Assembly: GCF_035046485.1 (NCBI RefSeq)
Contig: NC_085137.1
Coordinates: 458,733,004 to 458,797,003, forward strand
Direction of reading: 5' to 3'
DNA from: Aedes albopictus
Taxonomy: Eukaryota > Arthropoda > Insecta > Diptera > Culicidae
DNA length: 64,000 nt
Shown piece by piece: positions 1 to 10,373 of this stretch (its first letter is position 1; each line of letters opens with the position of its first letter). Under the pieces are notes generated by a model, which did not search any database, was not told the origin of the DNA, and was given only the letters and a program-made list of their open reading frames with translations. The position numbers and the translations under genes are program-made.

Positions 1-396
1 ATGGTTCGCCAAAGTCCTAGATCAATTTTCACCGTTTTGATCGACGCAGTCATAACTTACTGGAACCTGCGTCTCGCTTAGAAGTTCTCATACAGTAGCG
101 AATTTCGCTTGATCGCGATCATCCATGTGTCCCACATTCACTGTCTGTCAATGGCCCTTCCGTTGTTGTTTGGCTATCGCCGCCGCCGTCATCAATTGGC
201 GCATTCATTCATGAACAAAGGCACGCGCAATTTGTCAATTTGGCTGGTCGCCGACTGACCGCTTTGTTGGCGTTGTCCATTGTTGTACCGTCCAGCGGGT
301 GATCATCGATCATCCGCACCAGCTCTCGGTGATCGCAGTTCTAGATCAAGAACTGCGGGACGGGTGGTTTTTGTCCCGCGCGTAATTCCCGAACAA
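1..396. other. 5' flank of the haemolymph-protein gene
   Basis: Mixed-composition unique sequence upstream of the gene at 513. I see no supported coding region or repeat here. It presumably holds the distal promoter of that gene, but no specific binding site can be named with confidence. Confidence 0.4.
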
Positions 397-397
397 T

Positions 398-435
398 ATA
401 AATCCATTTCAATGAATTCTACAGTGCTTCATTGG
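398..435 (+). promoter_or_regulatory. Putative TATA box and initiator of the DUF1397-like gene
   Basis: A TATAAA sits at 398-403 inside AATATAAATCC. An initiator-like TTCATTG follows, with its A at 431, 33 bp downstream of the TATA start, which is normal arthropod core-promoter spacing. A second possible initiator, ACAGTG at 421, is slightly close. The predicted ATG lies about 80 bp further on, so a short 5' UTR is implied. The assignment rests on spacing only. Confidence 0.5.
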
Positions 436-512
436 TGGCGTCGATCCCCGGTAGCCGGAGTTCAGGTCAGTCTAGATCGAGAGTTGCGAAAGTTCGGTTC
501 GGTTCGGAAGAG

Positions 513-1349
513 ATGGCTGTTGCTAGATTGGTTGTCGTCCTAGGTATTCTGGTAGTCTTCGCGAGTAGCCTTGAGGCGAGACCGGAATCGGAACCTACCT
601 CAGCGCTAGAGACGGCCGAGTTCATGAAGGACGTCAAACAGGAATGTCGTAACACCACCGGAGATGATCGAGCCTTCAAGGACCTGGTGGCGATCATGAA
701 CAGCGATACGCCGAGGTGTTTTATGCAGCATGTGAACATGAGTTACCTGCAGACTCCGATCGACAAGCTGAGCTCGTTGGAGCAGACCAAACTGCTGGGC
801 GGTATCTGCGGTCAGCTGGAGAAGGCCGTGGTCTGTATCGATCCGGTCGTGGAGGCGATCAAGCCCTGCATGGACGACGAAGACGACATGCAGATTCTGA
901 CGAAGATCGTTGACAGCATACCGGATGCGATCAAGATGATCTGCAATAACAGTGGGGCGATGCTGTTGGGTTAGTGAGGAGGGGGGCGTTGATTGAAGTC
1001 TTCAACAATGTCTAATCGATGTGTTTCGTTTGTAGAACTGAGGGAGCCACTGTCGCGGTCTTGTGCGGTGGAGCTCGCCCCGGCCATCGACGATTGTATG
1101 GACGTCCTTAGCAACAGTACTATGACGATGGATCTGAAAAACTACTCCGTTACGGAGTGCAAGTATGGACGAAAGCGATCTTTGTCGTTAGGTGTTCAAA
1201 ATACAGCAGGATGTTTTATTTTCAGTGAAATCAGCAAAATGCGAGACTGTCTGGAGCGGAAGATCCGGGATTGCGGGGCGTTGACCTATTTGGATCTGTT
1301 TGGGTTGTTCTACCGAAATCTGCTGTCGATTACGCCGTGCAAGCTATAA
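513..1349 (+). CDS. Secreted DUF1397 / 27-kDa haemolymph glycoprotein-like protein (3 exons)
   Basis: Predicted exons are 513-969, 1036-1162 and 1226-1349, with introns of 66 and 63 bp. Both introns follow GT-AG (donors GTTAGT and GTATGG; acceptors TTTGTAG and TTTTCAG), and splicing keeps one frame of 235 codons. The ATG at 513 is chosen because a classic signal peptide follows (MAVARLVVVLGILVVFASS, cleavage probably after EA near residue 22). The mature part has 12 cysteines, an even number, in spaced pairs, and several N-glycosylation sequons (NTT, NMS, NNS, NST, NYS). This matches the insect 27-kDa haemolymph glycoprotein family (DUF1397), secreted proteins of unclear biochemical role. Without splicing, exon 1 runs into a stop at 973, and the 63-bp intron 2 stays open, so a naive gene call would mis-join the end. 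The family call is from memory of the pattern. Splice sites are predicted, not proven. Confidence 0.85.
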
Positions 1350-1390
1350 GATGGTCGTTGAAAAGCGGATTTTGTATGTGTAGTTCGATC

Positions 1391-1396
1391 AATAAA
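1391..1396 (+). terminator. Poly(A) signal of the DUF1397-like gene
   Basis: AATAAA lies 42 bp after the TAA stop at 1347-1349 and is followed by T/G-rich sequence (GTGTTTTGTTG near 1423). This is consistent with a short 3' UTR. Confidence 0.7.
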
Positions 1397-2172
1397 ACAA
1401 TTAATAATCGAGTTTGAATAGTGTTTTGTTGAATATTTTTAACCTGTGGGAGTAGAAGACGTTTCTAGAACCATCATAAAGCCAAAATAAAAGACAATAA
1501 GTTTTATGACGGTTGCGAATACCTCCACAAGACTAATTGGTCATCAAAATGTAACTTGAGCTGTATTGACTATAAAGGCATAGATGACACCGCTCCTAAT
1601 GATTGAAAATTGATAAGAATGCATCGAGTATGAACAAACCTTGCTAAACTTATCTCAGAATCCAGTTGGCAGTATTCGGCTACGACACAAACTTTTCGGA
1701 CAGGTAGCATGGTTTTTTGGCGAGGTTTTTAAGTTGATACTCTCTAGCAGTCATTTAGGACGATTTCTATTAAGATCAGTCATTGTTTGATCTTTGATTC
1801 TTCTTCTTCTGACAGCTTACCAGTACATTTTTTTACAAGATTCATAGCGGATTTTATTAAGGATATCTGGAGAATTTATCATGTGATCCTCCATGTTTTT
1901 CTGGTTTGGTTTTTGGAGAGATTATGGTGAGTTTTCTGTCACTGGATATTCGTGAAAAATTCCGTATAAAATTCATGACAGATTTCTTCTTAACGTGATC
2001 CTTGATCATGTCCACTTCAATGCTGGGACACATTCTTGCTACAGACATTGGCAGATTTTTTTTAAAAGATTGAGCTTTCGGCATATTTTTCGTGAGTTTT
2101 TTGGTTGATTGTGAATATTTGCAATCTGGTATGCAGATTTGGTATGACTTTCTATCTGGCAGGACCTCAACC

Positions 2173-2245
2173 TGTTCTGTGGTTTAAACGGTTAAAGCGT
2201 CAGTCATGAAAATACAGAGTCGCGGGTTCAACTCCCACCAGAACG
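2173..2245 (+). tRNA. tRNA-like sequence (pseudo-tRNA or SINE head relic)
   Basis: TGTTCTG pairs in part with CAGAAC at the 3' side. A D-arm-like GGTTTAAACGGTTAAAGC and a T-arm/B-box-like GGGTTCAACTCCC are present. The anticodon arm is distorted and no clean 7-nt loop can be drawn, so this is probably not a working tRNA. It resembles the element at 23606 (same acceptor and D arm). Confidence 0.4.
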
Positions 2246-3742
2246 TGATTTCTTTTTGCAATCATATTTCGCGGTGGATTCGTCTGTGCGTTGACGATAG
2301 ATGTTTGGCAAATTCCCGGCTCACAAAACTATGGGTAGGATTCTATCGAGGATTTTGATATAATTCTCACACGATTTCCTGCAACAATCATGCTAGTAGT
2401 ATATTTTTGGCGCTTCCTTCGAGAAGTCAGATGACAGATTCCTCTCGGTAGTCTGTTCAGATTTCTTTACAGCTCTCTGGAAGAGTGTCGATGAACTCCT
2501 ACCAAGGTCAAGTCATGGATGTTCCTAAAACTATCATAAAACTAAAATGAAGGAACATAAGTTTTAAGACGATCCTCATAACCTCCCCAAAACTAATTGA
2601 ACTTCGAAGTGTTTAGTAGTTTGAGACCTTTAGTTGTTTCCTCACTTGATCCTCGGTAATTCTTCGTCATATTCTTGGTAGAATCCTTGGTTTATTACTT
2701 TCAAGATTAATGGCAGATTCCTTGTAAGATATTGTAAAGCTCTGTAGAGTTCTGATGAGGAGTTCGCTGAATACAGGCTACCAATTCTAACGCTATTTTT
2801 CAGTAAAATCATCTCGAGATTTCCGATAAATCCTTAACTATTGACAGAACCCCGTCATGTGCCTGCCATCATTCTAACATAAGATTCTTTGCGGATCTTT
2901 GATAAGATTTTGGTGGGCTTTCACTGGCGTGAGCCTTGGTGGACAATGAATTTCTTCCAAGACTCTCACAAAATTCCTTGTTAGATAAGATGCCACGTTT
3001 TACACCATAGTAGACTTCTCTAGTAGCCTTTTTGAGCCAAATGGACTCCCAGATGTTATCAAAACTATCATAAAACCTAAACAAATACTTCTGGTTCTAT
3101 CACGACTTTCAGAAGCTTTTCAAAACTAGATGGTTTTTAGATGGTTGCTTGGGTTCTTGTTTTTCTGAACTATTCAATCATGGGCCAACTCTGATAAGAT
3201 GCTTAACAGGGTCTCGATGACATGGCCATTAGCCAACTGAGTAAAGCATTCGGCAAACTATTCATGATGAGTTCCTCTATTAATTTATGATTTCTTACAG
3301 TCAGATCCGCCTTTAGTATTTTTATTTTTCAAAGTATTCATTCGGTTTGACTGCGATACAGTCTTCTCAAGCTTTCAATGCTCTCTCTAAGCGAGATTTT
3401 TGAAAACTACTTTGTTTGGAAAGTATTCCAAAATTCACGCCGCTTTTCCAAAGCATGAACGGTTTTATGATGGTTTTAAATGCTGTCACTAGTCTATGTA
3501 AGCTTTTAATTGTAGTTGCGATTCCTGCTAAAAGGCTTAGTAGATTTCTTTCATTCTTGCATTATTAGCGATGAGATACGTGACGAATTCCTGGTTGTGT
3601 CTTTATCGGAGTACTAAAAAAACCCGGATTTTCTTATTTAGGAAATCTTTAAATTTGTTTTAAAATTTCTCACTAGTTCTTTTGATGTTTCCATGCAACA
3701 CATTAGGCGAGTCCTCAGGATCCTTATTCAGGGGGATCGGCC

Positions 3743-4125
3743 ATTGGGTCGAATGTCGTTTGACCGAATATTGTTTGGCCGAATAACGTTTGGCCGAACG
3801 CCATTTAGCCGAATTTTTGAATGGGTCGTTTGGTCGAATGACGCTTGACCGAATTATAATCAAAAGAATTTAGGAACTTTTTGACATTCTGTCTGAATTC
3901 GTGCCATTTCCTTATTTTATACAAAAGCATTTACTTCTATCATTCAGAGTATAGATTGGCTGAAACTTCTAATATTTTATCAGAGATTCTTCTGTTCTTT
4001 GGAGTTATACTCAGGGGCATGATCACTTGAGAACATCATTCATTTTTCGGCCAAATGTTGTTTTGTCCAAATGACCCCTTTGGTCAGATGTCTTTCGGCC
4101 AAACGGCTTTCAGCCAAATAACCTA
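3743..4125. repeat. Inverted pair of TTTGGCCGAA mini-repeats
   Basis: At 3743-3853, short units of about 15-17 bp built on GTTTGGCCGAAT are repeated about six times. At 4049-4125 the same motif appears in reverse complement (TTCGGCCAAATG and variants). The two blocks flank about 195 bp, so the whole may be a decayed foldback element whose ends are minisatellite-like. Confidence 0.5.
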
Positions 4126-4734
4126 ACCCAGGTAACATTTTTGTTTCAAGTAGACTCCCAGAAGTCCATAGAAACGTCATAAAATCCAAATGAAATAGTA
4201 TTGGTTTTATTACGGCTTTCAGAATTTCCTCATAACTGATTGGGCTTTTTTGCTCGGGTAGCTGAGTCCTCGTTTTTTTTTTAAACAAGATTACTAGCTT
4301 ACCCTGCTAAGACCCTTATAGAATCTCTCCCATTGCTTACAGTTTATTTCAAAGTCTTTATTCCATACATCTCGACGTATTCTTGAAAGCAACTTAACTT
4401 GAAAGAGGTTCTAAATTCCACTATTATATCATATCTATTTTGTTATGGTTTCAAAACCCCCTTCAAATCTATCTAGGCTCCAAATTTCAGTTGGGATTCC
4501 TGCGAGAATTTTTTACATACTTGACGAATTGATGAGACGATATGATGAAATACGTAACGAACTTCTCTGGTTGTTTTGTAGGACTTCTGAAAAAAAAAAC
4601 TCCAGATATTCTCATTGAGGACATCTTTGGATTATCCTTAAGTACTCTAACCAATTTCTTGGTGGTTCTCGTCTGACGCATTTGACGAGTTCGTCTCATA
4701 GTCCTTACCCAAATATCATTTTTTACCAAAGTAG

Positions 4735-5323
4735 ACTCCATCATAAAATCACAATGCAATAGTAATAGTTTTGTCACGGCTTAATCAGAACCTCTTCAGA
4801 GCTAGTTGGACTGTAGTTTTTCCTGATCTTAAGGTTAAACGGGGTGCATTTCCTCATATTTTATTTATTATTTATTAAATAATGTAGAAATATTTCCAAA
4901 ATCTAATTGCATTCAAACAAAGTGGAAGGATTAAGGTATCTTCCGATTTTTTCCTGGTGGAAAATGTTTTTCCGTTTCACAGAATCCAAAATCAGAAGAT
5001 ATCTTAATCCTTTCACTTTGTTTGTATGCTATTAGATTTTGGAAATATTTCTCCATTATTTAATAAATTATAAATAAAAAATAAAATATGAGGAAATGTA
5101 CCCCGTTTCACCTTAAGATCAGGAACAGCTACACTGCAAGCAAAAGAGTTATTACGACAGGTTGCAGATGTCATATTCTGCGTTGCTAATCAATAACTTT
5201 CAATATAAGAAATGACTCAGCTACTCAAGCAATGCTTTAAAGTCCAATAAGTTCTGAAGAGGTACTGATTAAGCCGTGACAAAACTAAGACTATTGCATT
5301 ATGATTTTGTGATGGGGTCTGAT
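4735..5323. mobile_element. Foldback (long inverted repeat) element
   Basis: Inner arms 4820-4955 and 4990-5130 are reverse complements at roughly 90 per cent by eye (for example CCTGATCTTAAGGT against ACCTTAAGATCAGG, and AAATATTTCCAAAATCTAA in both). Outer arms 4735-4815 and 5243-5323 are also inverted (GTCACGGCTTAATCAG against CTGATTAAGCCGTGAC). The right side has about 110 bp of unpaired sequence between inner and outer arms. No coding sequence and no clear target-site duplication are visible. Confidence 0.7.
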
Positions 5324-5329
5324 CCATCC

Positions 5330-6879
5330 TCTAGATGTGTATGAAAACCGATTTTGAAAATATGGCTCCGTTATTTAAAAGAAAAGGAAAAAAAAGCTTC
5401 CAGTTTTGCCCTAAGTTCCCAAAATCTCGCCTTTTCCGACTGACTGATGGTCTTATCTTCCTTGAGGCCTAGATGACGGATACTTGATTGGTTTGTACCG
5501 GAGTGTGTTAAACGAATTTGTTTTTCTCGCAGATTTTTAAGAGGTTTCTTACGTTTTACTCTTGATTAGTTTTCTTCAGGGTCATTGGTAAGTTTCCGAT
5601 GTTATTCTCCAGCTTTTTTGTTGGTGTTTTCGTTGTTTTTTTCTTTATATCTTTTGTCAAATTGTTGAATTCCTGACGTGATTGAATTCTAGAGAGGTTC
5701 TGGATATATTCTTTAGGAGTTTTTTTTCCCAAAATTTCAACATTTTGAAATTTTTGTGATTTTTTTAATTTTTTTTTAGTTTTATAATTTGTTTTTTTTT
5801 TAATTCATTGCCCAATTTTTGGTAATATGTTTGGTAAAATTCTAAATAGTTCAAAATAGGTTTTCTCAAAACAGATCAAGGACTGAGGAAACTTCTTCAA
5901 AGCTCGATTCAACGAATGTCTTTTCAGGGTCATTTGTTTTCGTTTTTTTCCTATTTAATATTTTGAATGCAAAATAAAACTTCTCAGAACCAAAACTAAA
6001 GCTAGTTGACGCAATGGAAATGTACTGCACGCTGCTAAACTTCTGCATGGTCATCGCAAGCTGTAATTAAAGTTTGAAGTTTGATTGTCATTGAAAGCGA
6101 TTTGCTCGTCCTTACTATTTTTCTTTATTTTTTTATCAATGATCGTTTTTGTTTTCGCAAAAGAGAAAACAACTTTTTTTTAAACTTTTGGCTGGTGTTT
6201 GCAAAACCCGTCATGGAACCTATAGCTTTTCATATGTATAATTGGTTTATTACAGAACAGTGAAATAAGAAACCCTGTAATCGCAATTTTTTATATTTTT
6301 TTATTTCTTTCATCACGAATGGTGCTGTAGGACAGCATACTGAAAATCGAATGACGGTTAAAAACTTTGAAAATCTGTTTTACGAAAAAATGACAAATAT
6401 TCCGAATAGAAAAATAAAAAGATCCAATAGGAATCGATAAGTTGGAGAAAGAAATCAAGCTGTATTTTTCGATTTTACAAAACGACTGATAAGCTGAAAA
6501 GACTCCAAACATTAAAAATGTAATTAAAAAAATTTTTTTTCGCAAAAAAGAAGTGCAGCGTTTTTTATGTTTAACTAGTGTTCAACAATATTGTTTTTTT
6601 TTATAATTTTTTATAAGCTATAAATTTTTTTCTCTTTTAAACTTCCATTCACCAATATACAGCAGTCTATATTGTTCTGTTTAGCATTTGTTTATACTTT
6701 CACTTTCCCTCCCAAGTTTGTTGATTTGATAACAATTTCATGTAAATAATAATAAATAAAATATTTAATTTGTTTTTTTTTTCTCGTTTCAGGTAAACTT
6801 GATAAACTGGTGGAGTTTTTGAAACGAATCTGGTGAGAATTTTGAACTTTTGTACCATCTATTGGATTTACTTATGTGA
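5330..6879. other. AT-rich sequence without recognisable genes
   Basis: The stretch is strongly AT-rich, with many T-runs and A-runs. Short open frames have no recognisable domains or biased codon use. A pyrimidine tract followed by TTTCAG|GTAAACTT near 6780-6797 resembles a splice site but has no supported exon attached. Confidence 0.5.
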
Positions 6880-7076
6880 TGTTGAGTTTAGGAGAAGCTT
6901 GCCTATGATTCTGAGCTAATCTTGCCTAATTTTTCTAAGCTTTTGATTGTAGCTGTCACAAGCTCCTGAGAGAAGTTTACCCAAGCATCCGAGAGAAGAT
7001 TTCATAAGCTTCTGAGATGAGCTTTTACAAGCTTCTTAGAGGAGCTTTTACAAGCTTCTTAGAGAAGCTTTTACAA
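6880..7076. repeat. 23-bp hairpin-monomer satellite, left part (split by the LINE)
   Basis: The monomer reads arm AAGCTTCT, loop TAG, arm AGAAGCTT, linker TTAC, with more divergence towards the left edge. The array continues after the LINE at 15235. The two parts formed one array before insertion. Confidence 0.8.
7066..7076 (+). repeat. LINE target-site duplication, left copy
   Basis: AGCTTTTACAA occurs here directly before the LINE 5' end. It recurs at 15235-15245 directly after the LINE A-tail. Confidence 0.85.
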
Positions 7077-7765
7077 CACTCTTTGGCGAGCGTTCGTGCG
7101 AGACAGTCGCAGCTTTTCGTTCGTCCGGTTTGTCTCCCGATACTATCCAGTTCGGTGGCTTTTTCCAGTGCTAGTTTTCCGAGTGATCAAGTGTTGAAGT
7201 GAAAATCCCTAGTGGGACGCGTGCGGTTGGCTAGGCCACAATTTTTGCCGCAAAAGTTCGTTTAGTTTGAGTAAAGTTCACGTTTTCATTTTATCACGTG
7301 GCGCATTGACCGATTATCGAGCACATCAGTGCAGCACCCCCCGCACACCGCGCCGCTCGCGCGGCCGTGATCGGCTTCTTCCAGTGAGTACCCAAGCTCA
7401 TCGTCGTCGACAGCAGCAGCCCACCGAGAGAAGAGCAGAGAGCGTTCAACCGCCGCACACCAGCGCCACGTCGGGCGCTCAGCAGCAGCTCGCTTCCTCC
7501 CTGTGCGGGCCATCCGATCGCTTGGACCTGTCGTCGTCGAGCCTGTGGCTAAACAGAGTGCACAAAGATAAGTACATAAAGTTACCTCTCGTTGTTCCCC
7601 CCTCTCCACTGACTCTTTGATTAGATTTAATTTGGTACATAAGCAGTTTTTTCTCACTTTTCCTGTAGCGTTAATTTTGTCCCTTGTTTTTTGATTATTT
7701 CTCGTCCCTGTGATAGTGGTAGTTTAAGATTTTTGAGTGACCCGTGGTGGTAGTTAGCTACCACA
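7077..7765 (+). promoter_or_regulatory. LINE 5' UTR / presumed internal promoter
   Basis: GC-rich leader of 689 bp between the target-site duplication and the ORF1 ATG. LINEs of this group are transcribed from promoters inside the first part of the element. No single core motif stands out. An open frame of 117 codons at 7267 has no recognisable domain and is treated as non-coding. Confidence 0.5.
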
Positions 7766-9220
7766 ATGGGCGATGATGATGATGGCGGGGGAACATCGTA
7801 CCGCATCAACGAAGCTTCGTTATTGGCATCGGACTGCTCGAGCCAACAAGGCGATGTAAATGCTAATCCCTTTGTCTCCCTTCACCCTGGTGCTTCTGCA
7901 ATGGACACCAACAGTAAATCTGTTTCGACGTCCCCCCGCCTCAAGGCCTACCCTCCCGACTTTGGCGGGCCATATGTTGTTTTCTTCCGACCCAAAGGCA
8001 AACGTTTGAACACCGTTCAAATCAGCAAGGATCTGACTAAGCGGTATTCTTCCGTTGTCTCCATTGACATGGTCGGTACAGCTAAGCTTCGGGTGACAGT
8101 AGGCGACCGAAAACACGCTAATGAGATTGTGGCCTGCGAGTTGTTTACACTTGAGTACTTCGTTTACCTACCAAGCGCGTCGATAGAGATTTCGGGGAAG
8201 GTCGCCGACGCATCTTTGACCTGCGAAACGATCATGCAAGGCTGTGGTCGTTTCCATAACCCTTCTCTTCCTCCTGTCCAGATACTGGATTGCCGGCAAC
8301 TGCATTCGGTGTCCCAGGAGGGCGAGAAGAAGGTTTACACACCATCTGAAGAATTTTCTGTGACCTTCTCCGGATCTGCATTACCAGATCTGCTGGTGAT
8401 TGGCAAACTTCGGCTACCTGTGAGGCTGTATGTACCGAAGGTAATGAATTGCATCAATTGCAAGCAGCTGGGCCACACCGCCCAGTACTGCAGCAATAAA
8501 CCTCGCTGTGCAACATGCGGGGAGAGACATGTGGACGGTGCGTGTAAAACGCCGCCCAAGTGTGTTTATTGTGGCAGCGACCGTCCACATGATCTGATTG
8601 ATTGCCCAAGGTACATATAGCAGAAAAAACATCAAAAACGATCGTTGCAGCAGCGATCACGGCGAAGCTACGCCGAAATGCTGAAAAAAGCTGCCCCGAC
8701 CGTTGAATCCCGTAACATCTACTCGTCTTTATCTCTCGATGATCAGGGCTCTGACTCTGAGGTCGGGGACGGGGTTCCCTTTGTTTTCAAGGGTGAAACG
8801 AGGAAACGGATGAGGCTCCAGAGACCCACCAAAAAACCTCGGAATCTGCTTAGCAGCGACCCCCAACCCACCATGACAAATTTGAAGAGTGGTAAGAAAG
8901 CCACAAAACGTTCCCCTCCGGGATTCAAAATCCAGGACGAACGAGACTTTCCATCACTCCCGGGAACATCTAAAATCCCAGATGTCCCACGTTTTTCGAA
9001 TTCTCAACCGGAAAGACAGCATTCGGAGCACCAGGAGCAACCTCAGGGTGCGCCATTGTTTACGCTCTCTGGCATTGTAGACATCATCCTCAGCTTCTTC
9101 AATGCTTCAGACTCCGTGAAGAACATTGTAAAAGGACTTCTTCCTTGCGTGACCCCTCTTTTGAAGCAGTTGGCTTCTAAAATGCCCCTCCTTGCGACAA
9201 TCGTATCTTTCGATGGCTAA
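7766..9220 (+). pseudogene. LINE ORF1: gag-like RNA-binding protein with three CCHC knuckles (one nonsense codon)
   Basis: ORF1 proteins coat the LINE RNA and act as nucleic-acid chaperones. The frame starts at an ATG preceded by CCACA and would run 484 codons. It is broken by one TAG at 8618-8620; reading continues in the same frame to the TAA at 9218. Three zinc knuckles lie at residues ~229-283 just before the stop: C-x2-C-x4-H-x4-C, C-x2-C-x3-H-x4-C and C-x2-C-x5-H-x4-C. The N-terminal half has the RRM-like gag region (PYVVFFRPKGKRLNTVQISK) typical of I elements. The C-terminal 200 residues are Lys/Ser/Pro-rich. The TAG is most simply a single-base change of a sense codon such as CAG. Confidence 0.85.
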
Positions 9221-10349
9221 TTTAACCACCGAGGTCGAAGATACGATTTCGGTTCTACACTGGAACTGTCGTAGTATTACACCGAAATTAGACGTTTTTA
9301 AATTTTTAGTTTACAATTTACAATGCGATGTTTTTGCATTATCCGAAACATGGCTGACACCTGATGTAACCTTACCTTTTCCCGATTATAATATCATTCG
9401 CCTTGATCGATCCGACTCTTACGGAGGGGTGCTTCTAGGGATCAAGAAGCAGCACTCATTTTACAGAGTCGATTTTCATCCGATGACAGGCATTGAAGCC
9501 GTCGCATGTGAGGTGACTATCCGAGGTAAAACCCTCAGTGTTGCCTCCATATATCTTCCACCGAGAACTGCAATATTTCGCAGGGATCTCGCCCACATCT
9601 GCTCGGTTATGCCCGAGCCTCGGCTGCTCATGGGAGATTTCAACTCCCATGGTACAGGCTGGGGGGAACTGTACGATGACAGCCGTTCAACGTTGATATA
9701 TGACCTCTGCGACGACTTCAACATGACAATTATGAATACCGGAGAAGTTACACGAGTGGCACCTCCAGCTCAAGATGGCAGCCCTAGAAACAGCCGATTA
9801 GACCTCTCAATCTGTTCGAGCTCACTCTCGCTGGAGTGTACATGGAAGGTCATCCAGGATCCTCATGGTAGTGATCATCTGCCGATTGTTGTTTCTATTT
9901 CCAATGGGTCACATCAACCTCCATCTATCGACATCGCCTACGATCTCACCAAGCACATTGACTGGGAGAAGTACGCAGAAGCAATTATCGACGGTGAACA
10001 ATCGGTAGAAGTCCTTCCACCGCGGGAAGAGTATCAGTTTCTATCAGAACTGATCATCAGTAGTGCGCGTCAGGCACAACGTCGACCAGTGCCAGGTCCG
10101 TCGGTTCGCAGGAAACCCCCCAATCCGTGGTGGGATAGTGAGTGTACAGAAATATATCGCGAGAAATCCGCGGCGTTCAAAGAGTTTCGGAAACGCGGTT
10201 CGGTCGAAAACTTCAAGCGGTTCGCTTCCCTTGAAAGCAAGTTCAAGAACTTGATCAAGGCGAAGAAAAGCGGTTACTGGCGTCGGTTCGTCGAGGGTTT
10301 GTCGCGCGAGACTTCGATGAGAACTCTTTGGAACGTCGGTAGAAGAATG

Positions 10350-10373
10350 CGTAACGCGTCGTCGGTCAACGAG
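10350..10373 (+). repeat. 24-bp target-site duplication of the nested insertion, left copy
   Basis: A 24-bp string beginning CGTAACGCGT and ending GGTCAACGAG is found here and, without mismatch, at 12274-12297. Removing one copy and the insert restores the ORF2 reading frame. Confidence 0.9.

Larger units (their letters stand above)
1466..4815 (+). repeat. Diverged long-period repeat carrying a CATCATAAAACC block (five direct copies)
   Basis: An ~80-95-bp block recurs at about 1466, 2520, 3055, 4150 and 4735. It contains CATCATAAA near its start, GTTTTATGACGG or a variant in the middle, and CCTC..AACTAATTGG near its end. Spacings are about 1055, 530, 1095 and 590 bp. The sequence between copies is also partly alignable (for example 3480-3720 with 4470-4695), so this looks like an old tandem duplication with a ~0.5-1.1-kb period rather than scattered insertions. 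No coding sequence is apparent. Confidence 0.55.

Noticed and set aside
6770..6800. Splice acceptor-like pyrimidine tract plus CAG (also at 43545 and 52553)
   Set aside because: No open exon with coding character follows, and T-rich tracts are common in this sequence.
7267..7620. 117-codon frame in the LINE 5' UTR
   Set aside because: Overlaps a 123-codon frame on the other strand, low-complexity R/S/Q composition from GC-rich leader; I-type LINEs have only two ORFs.
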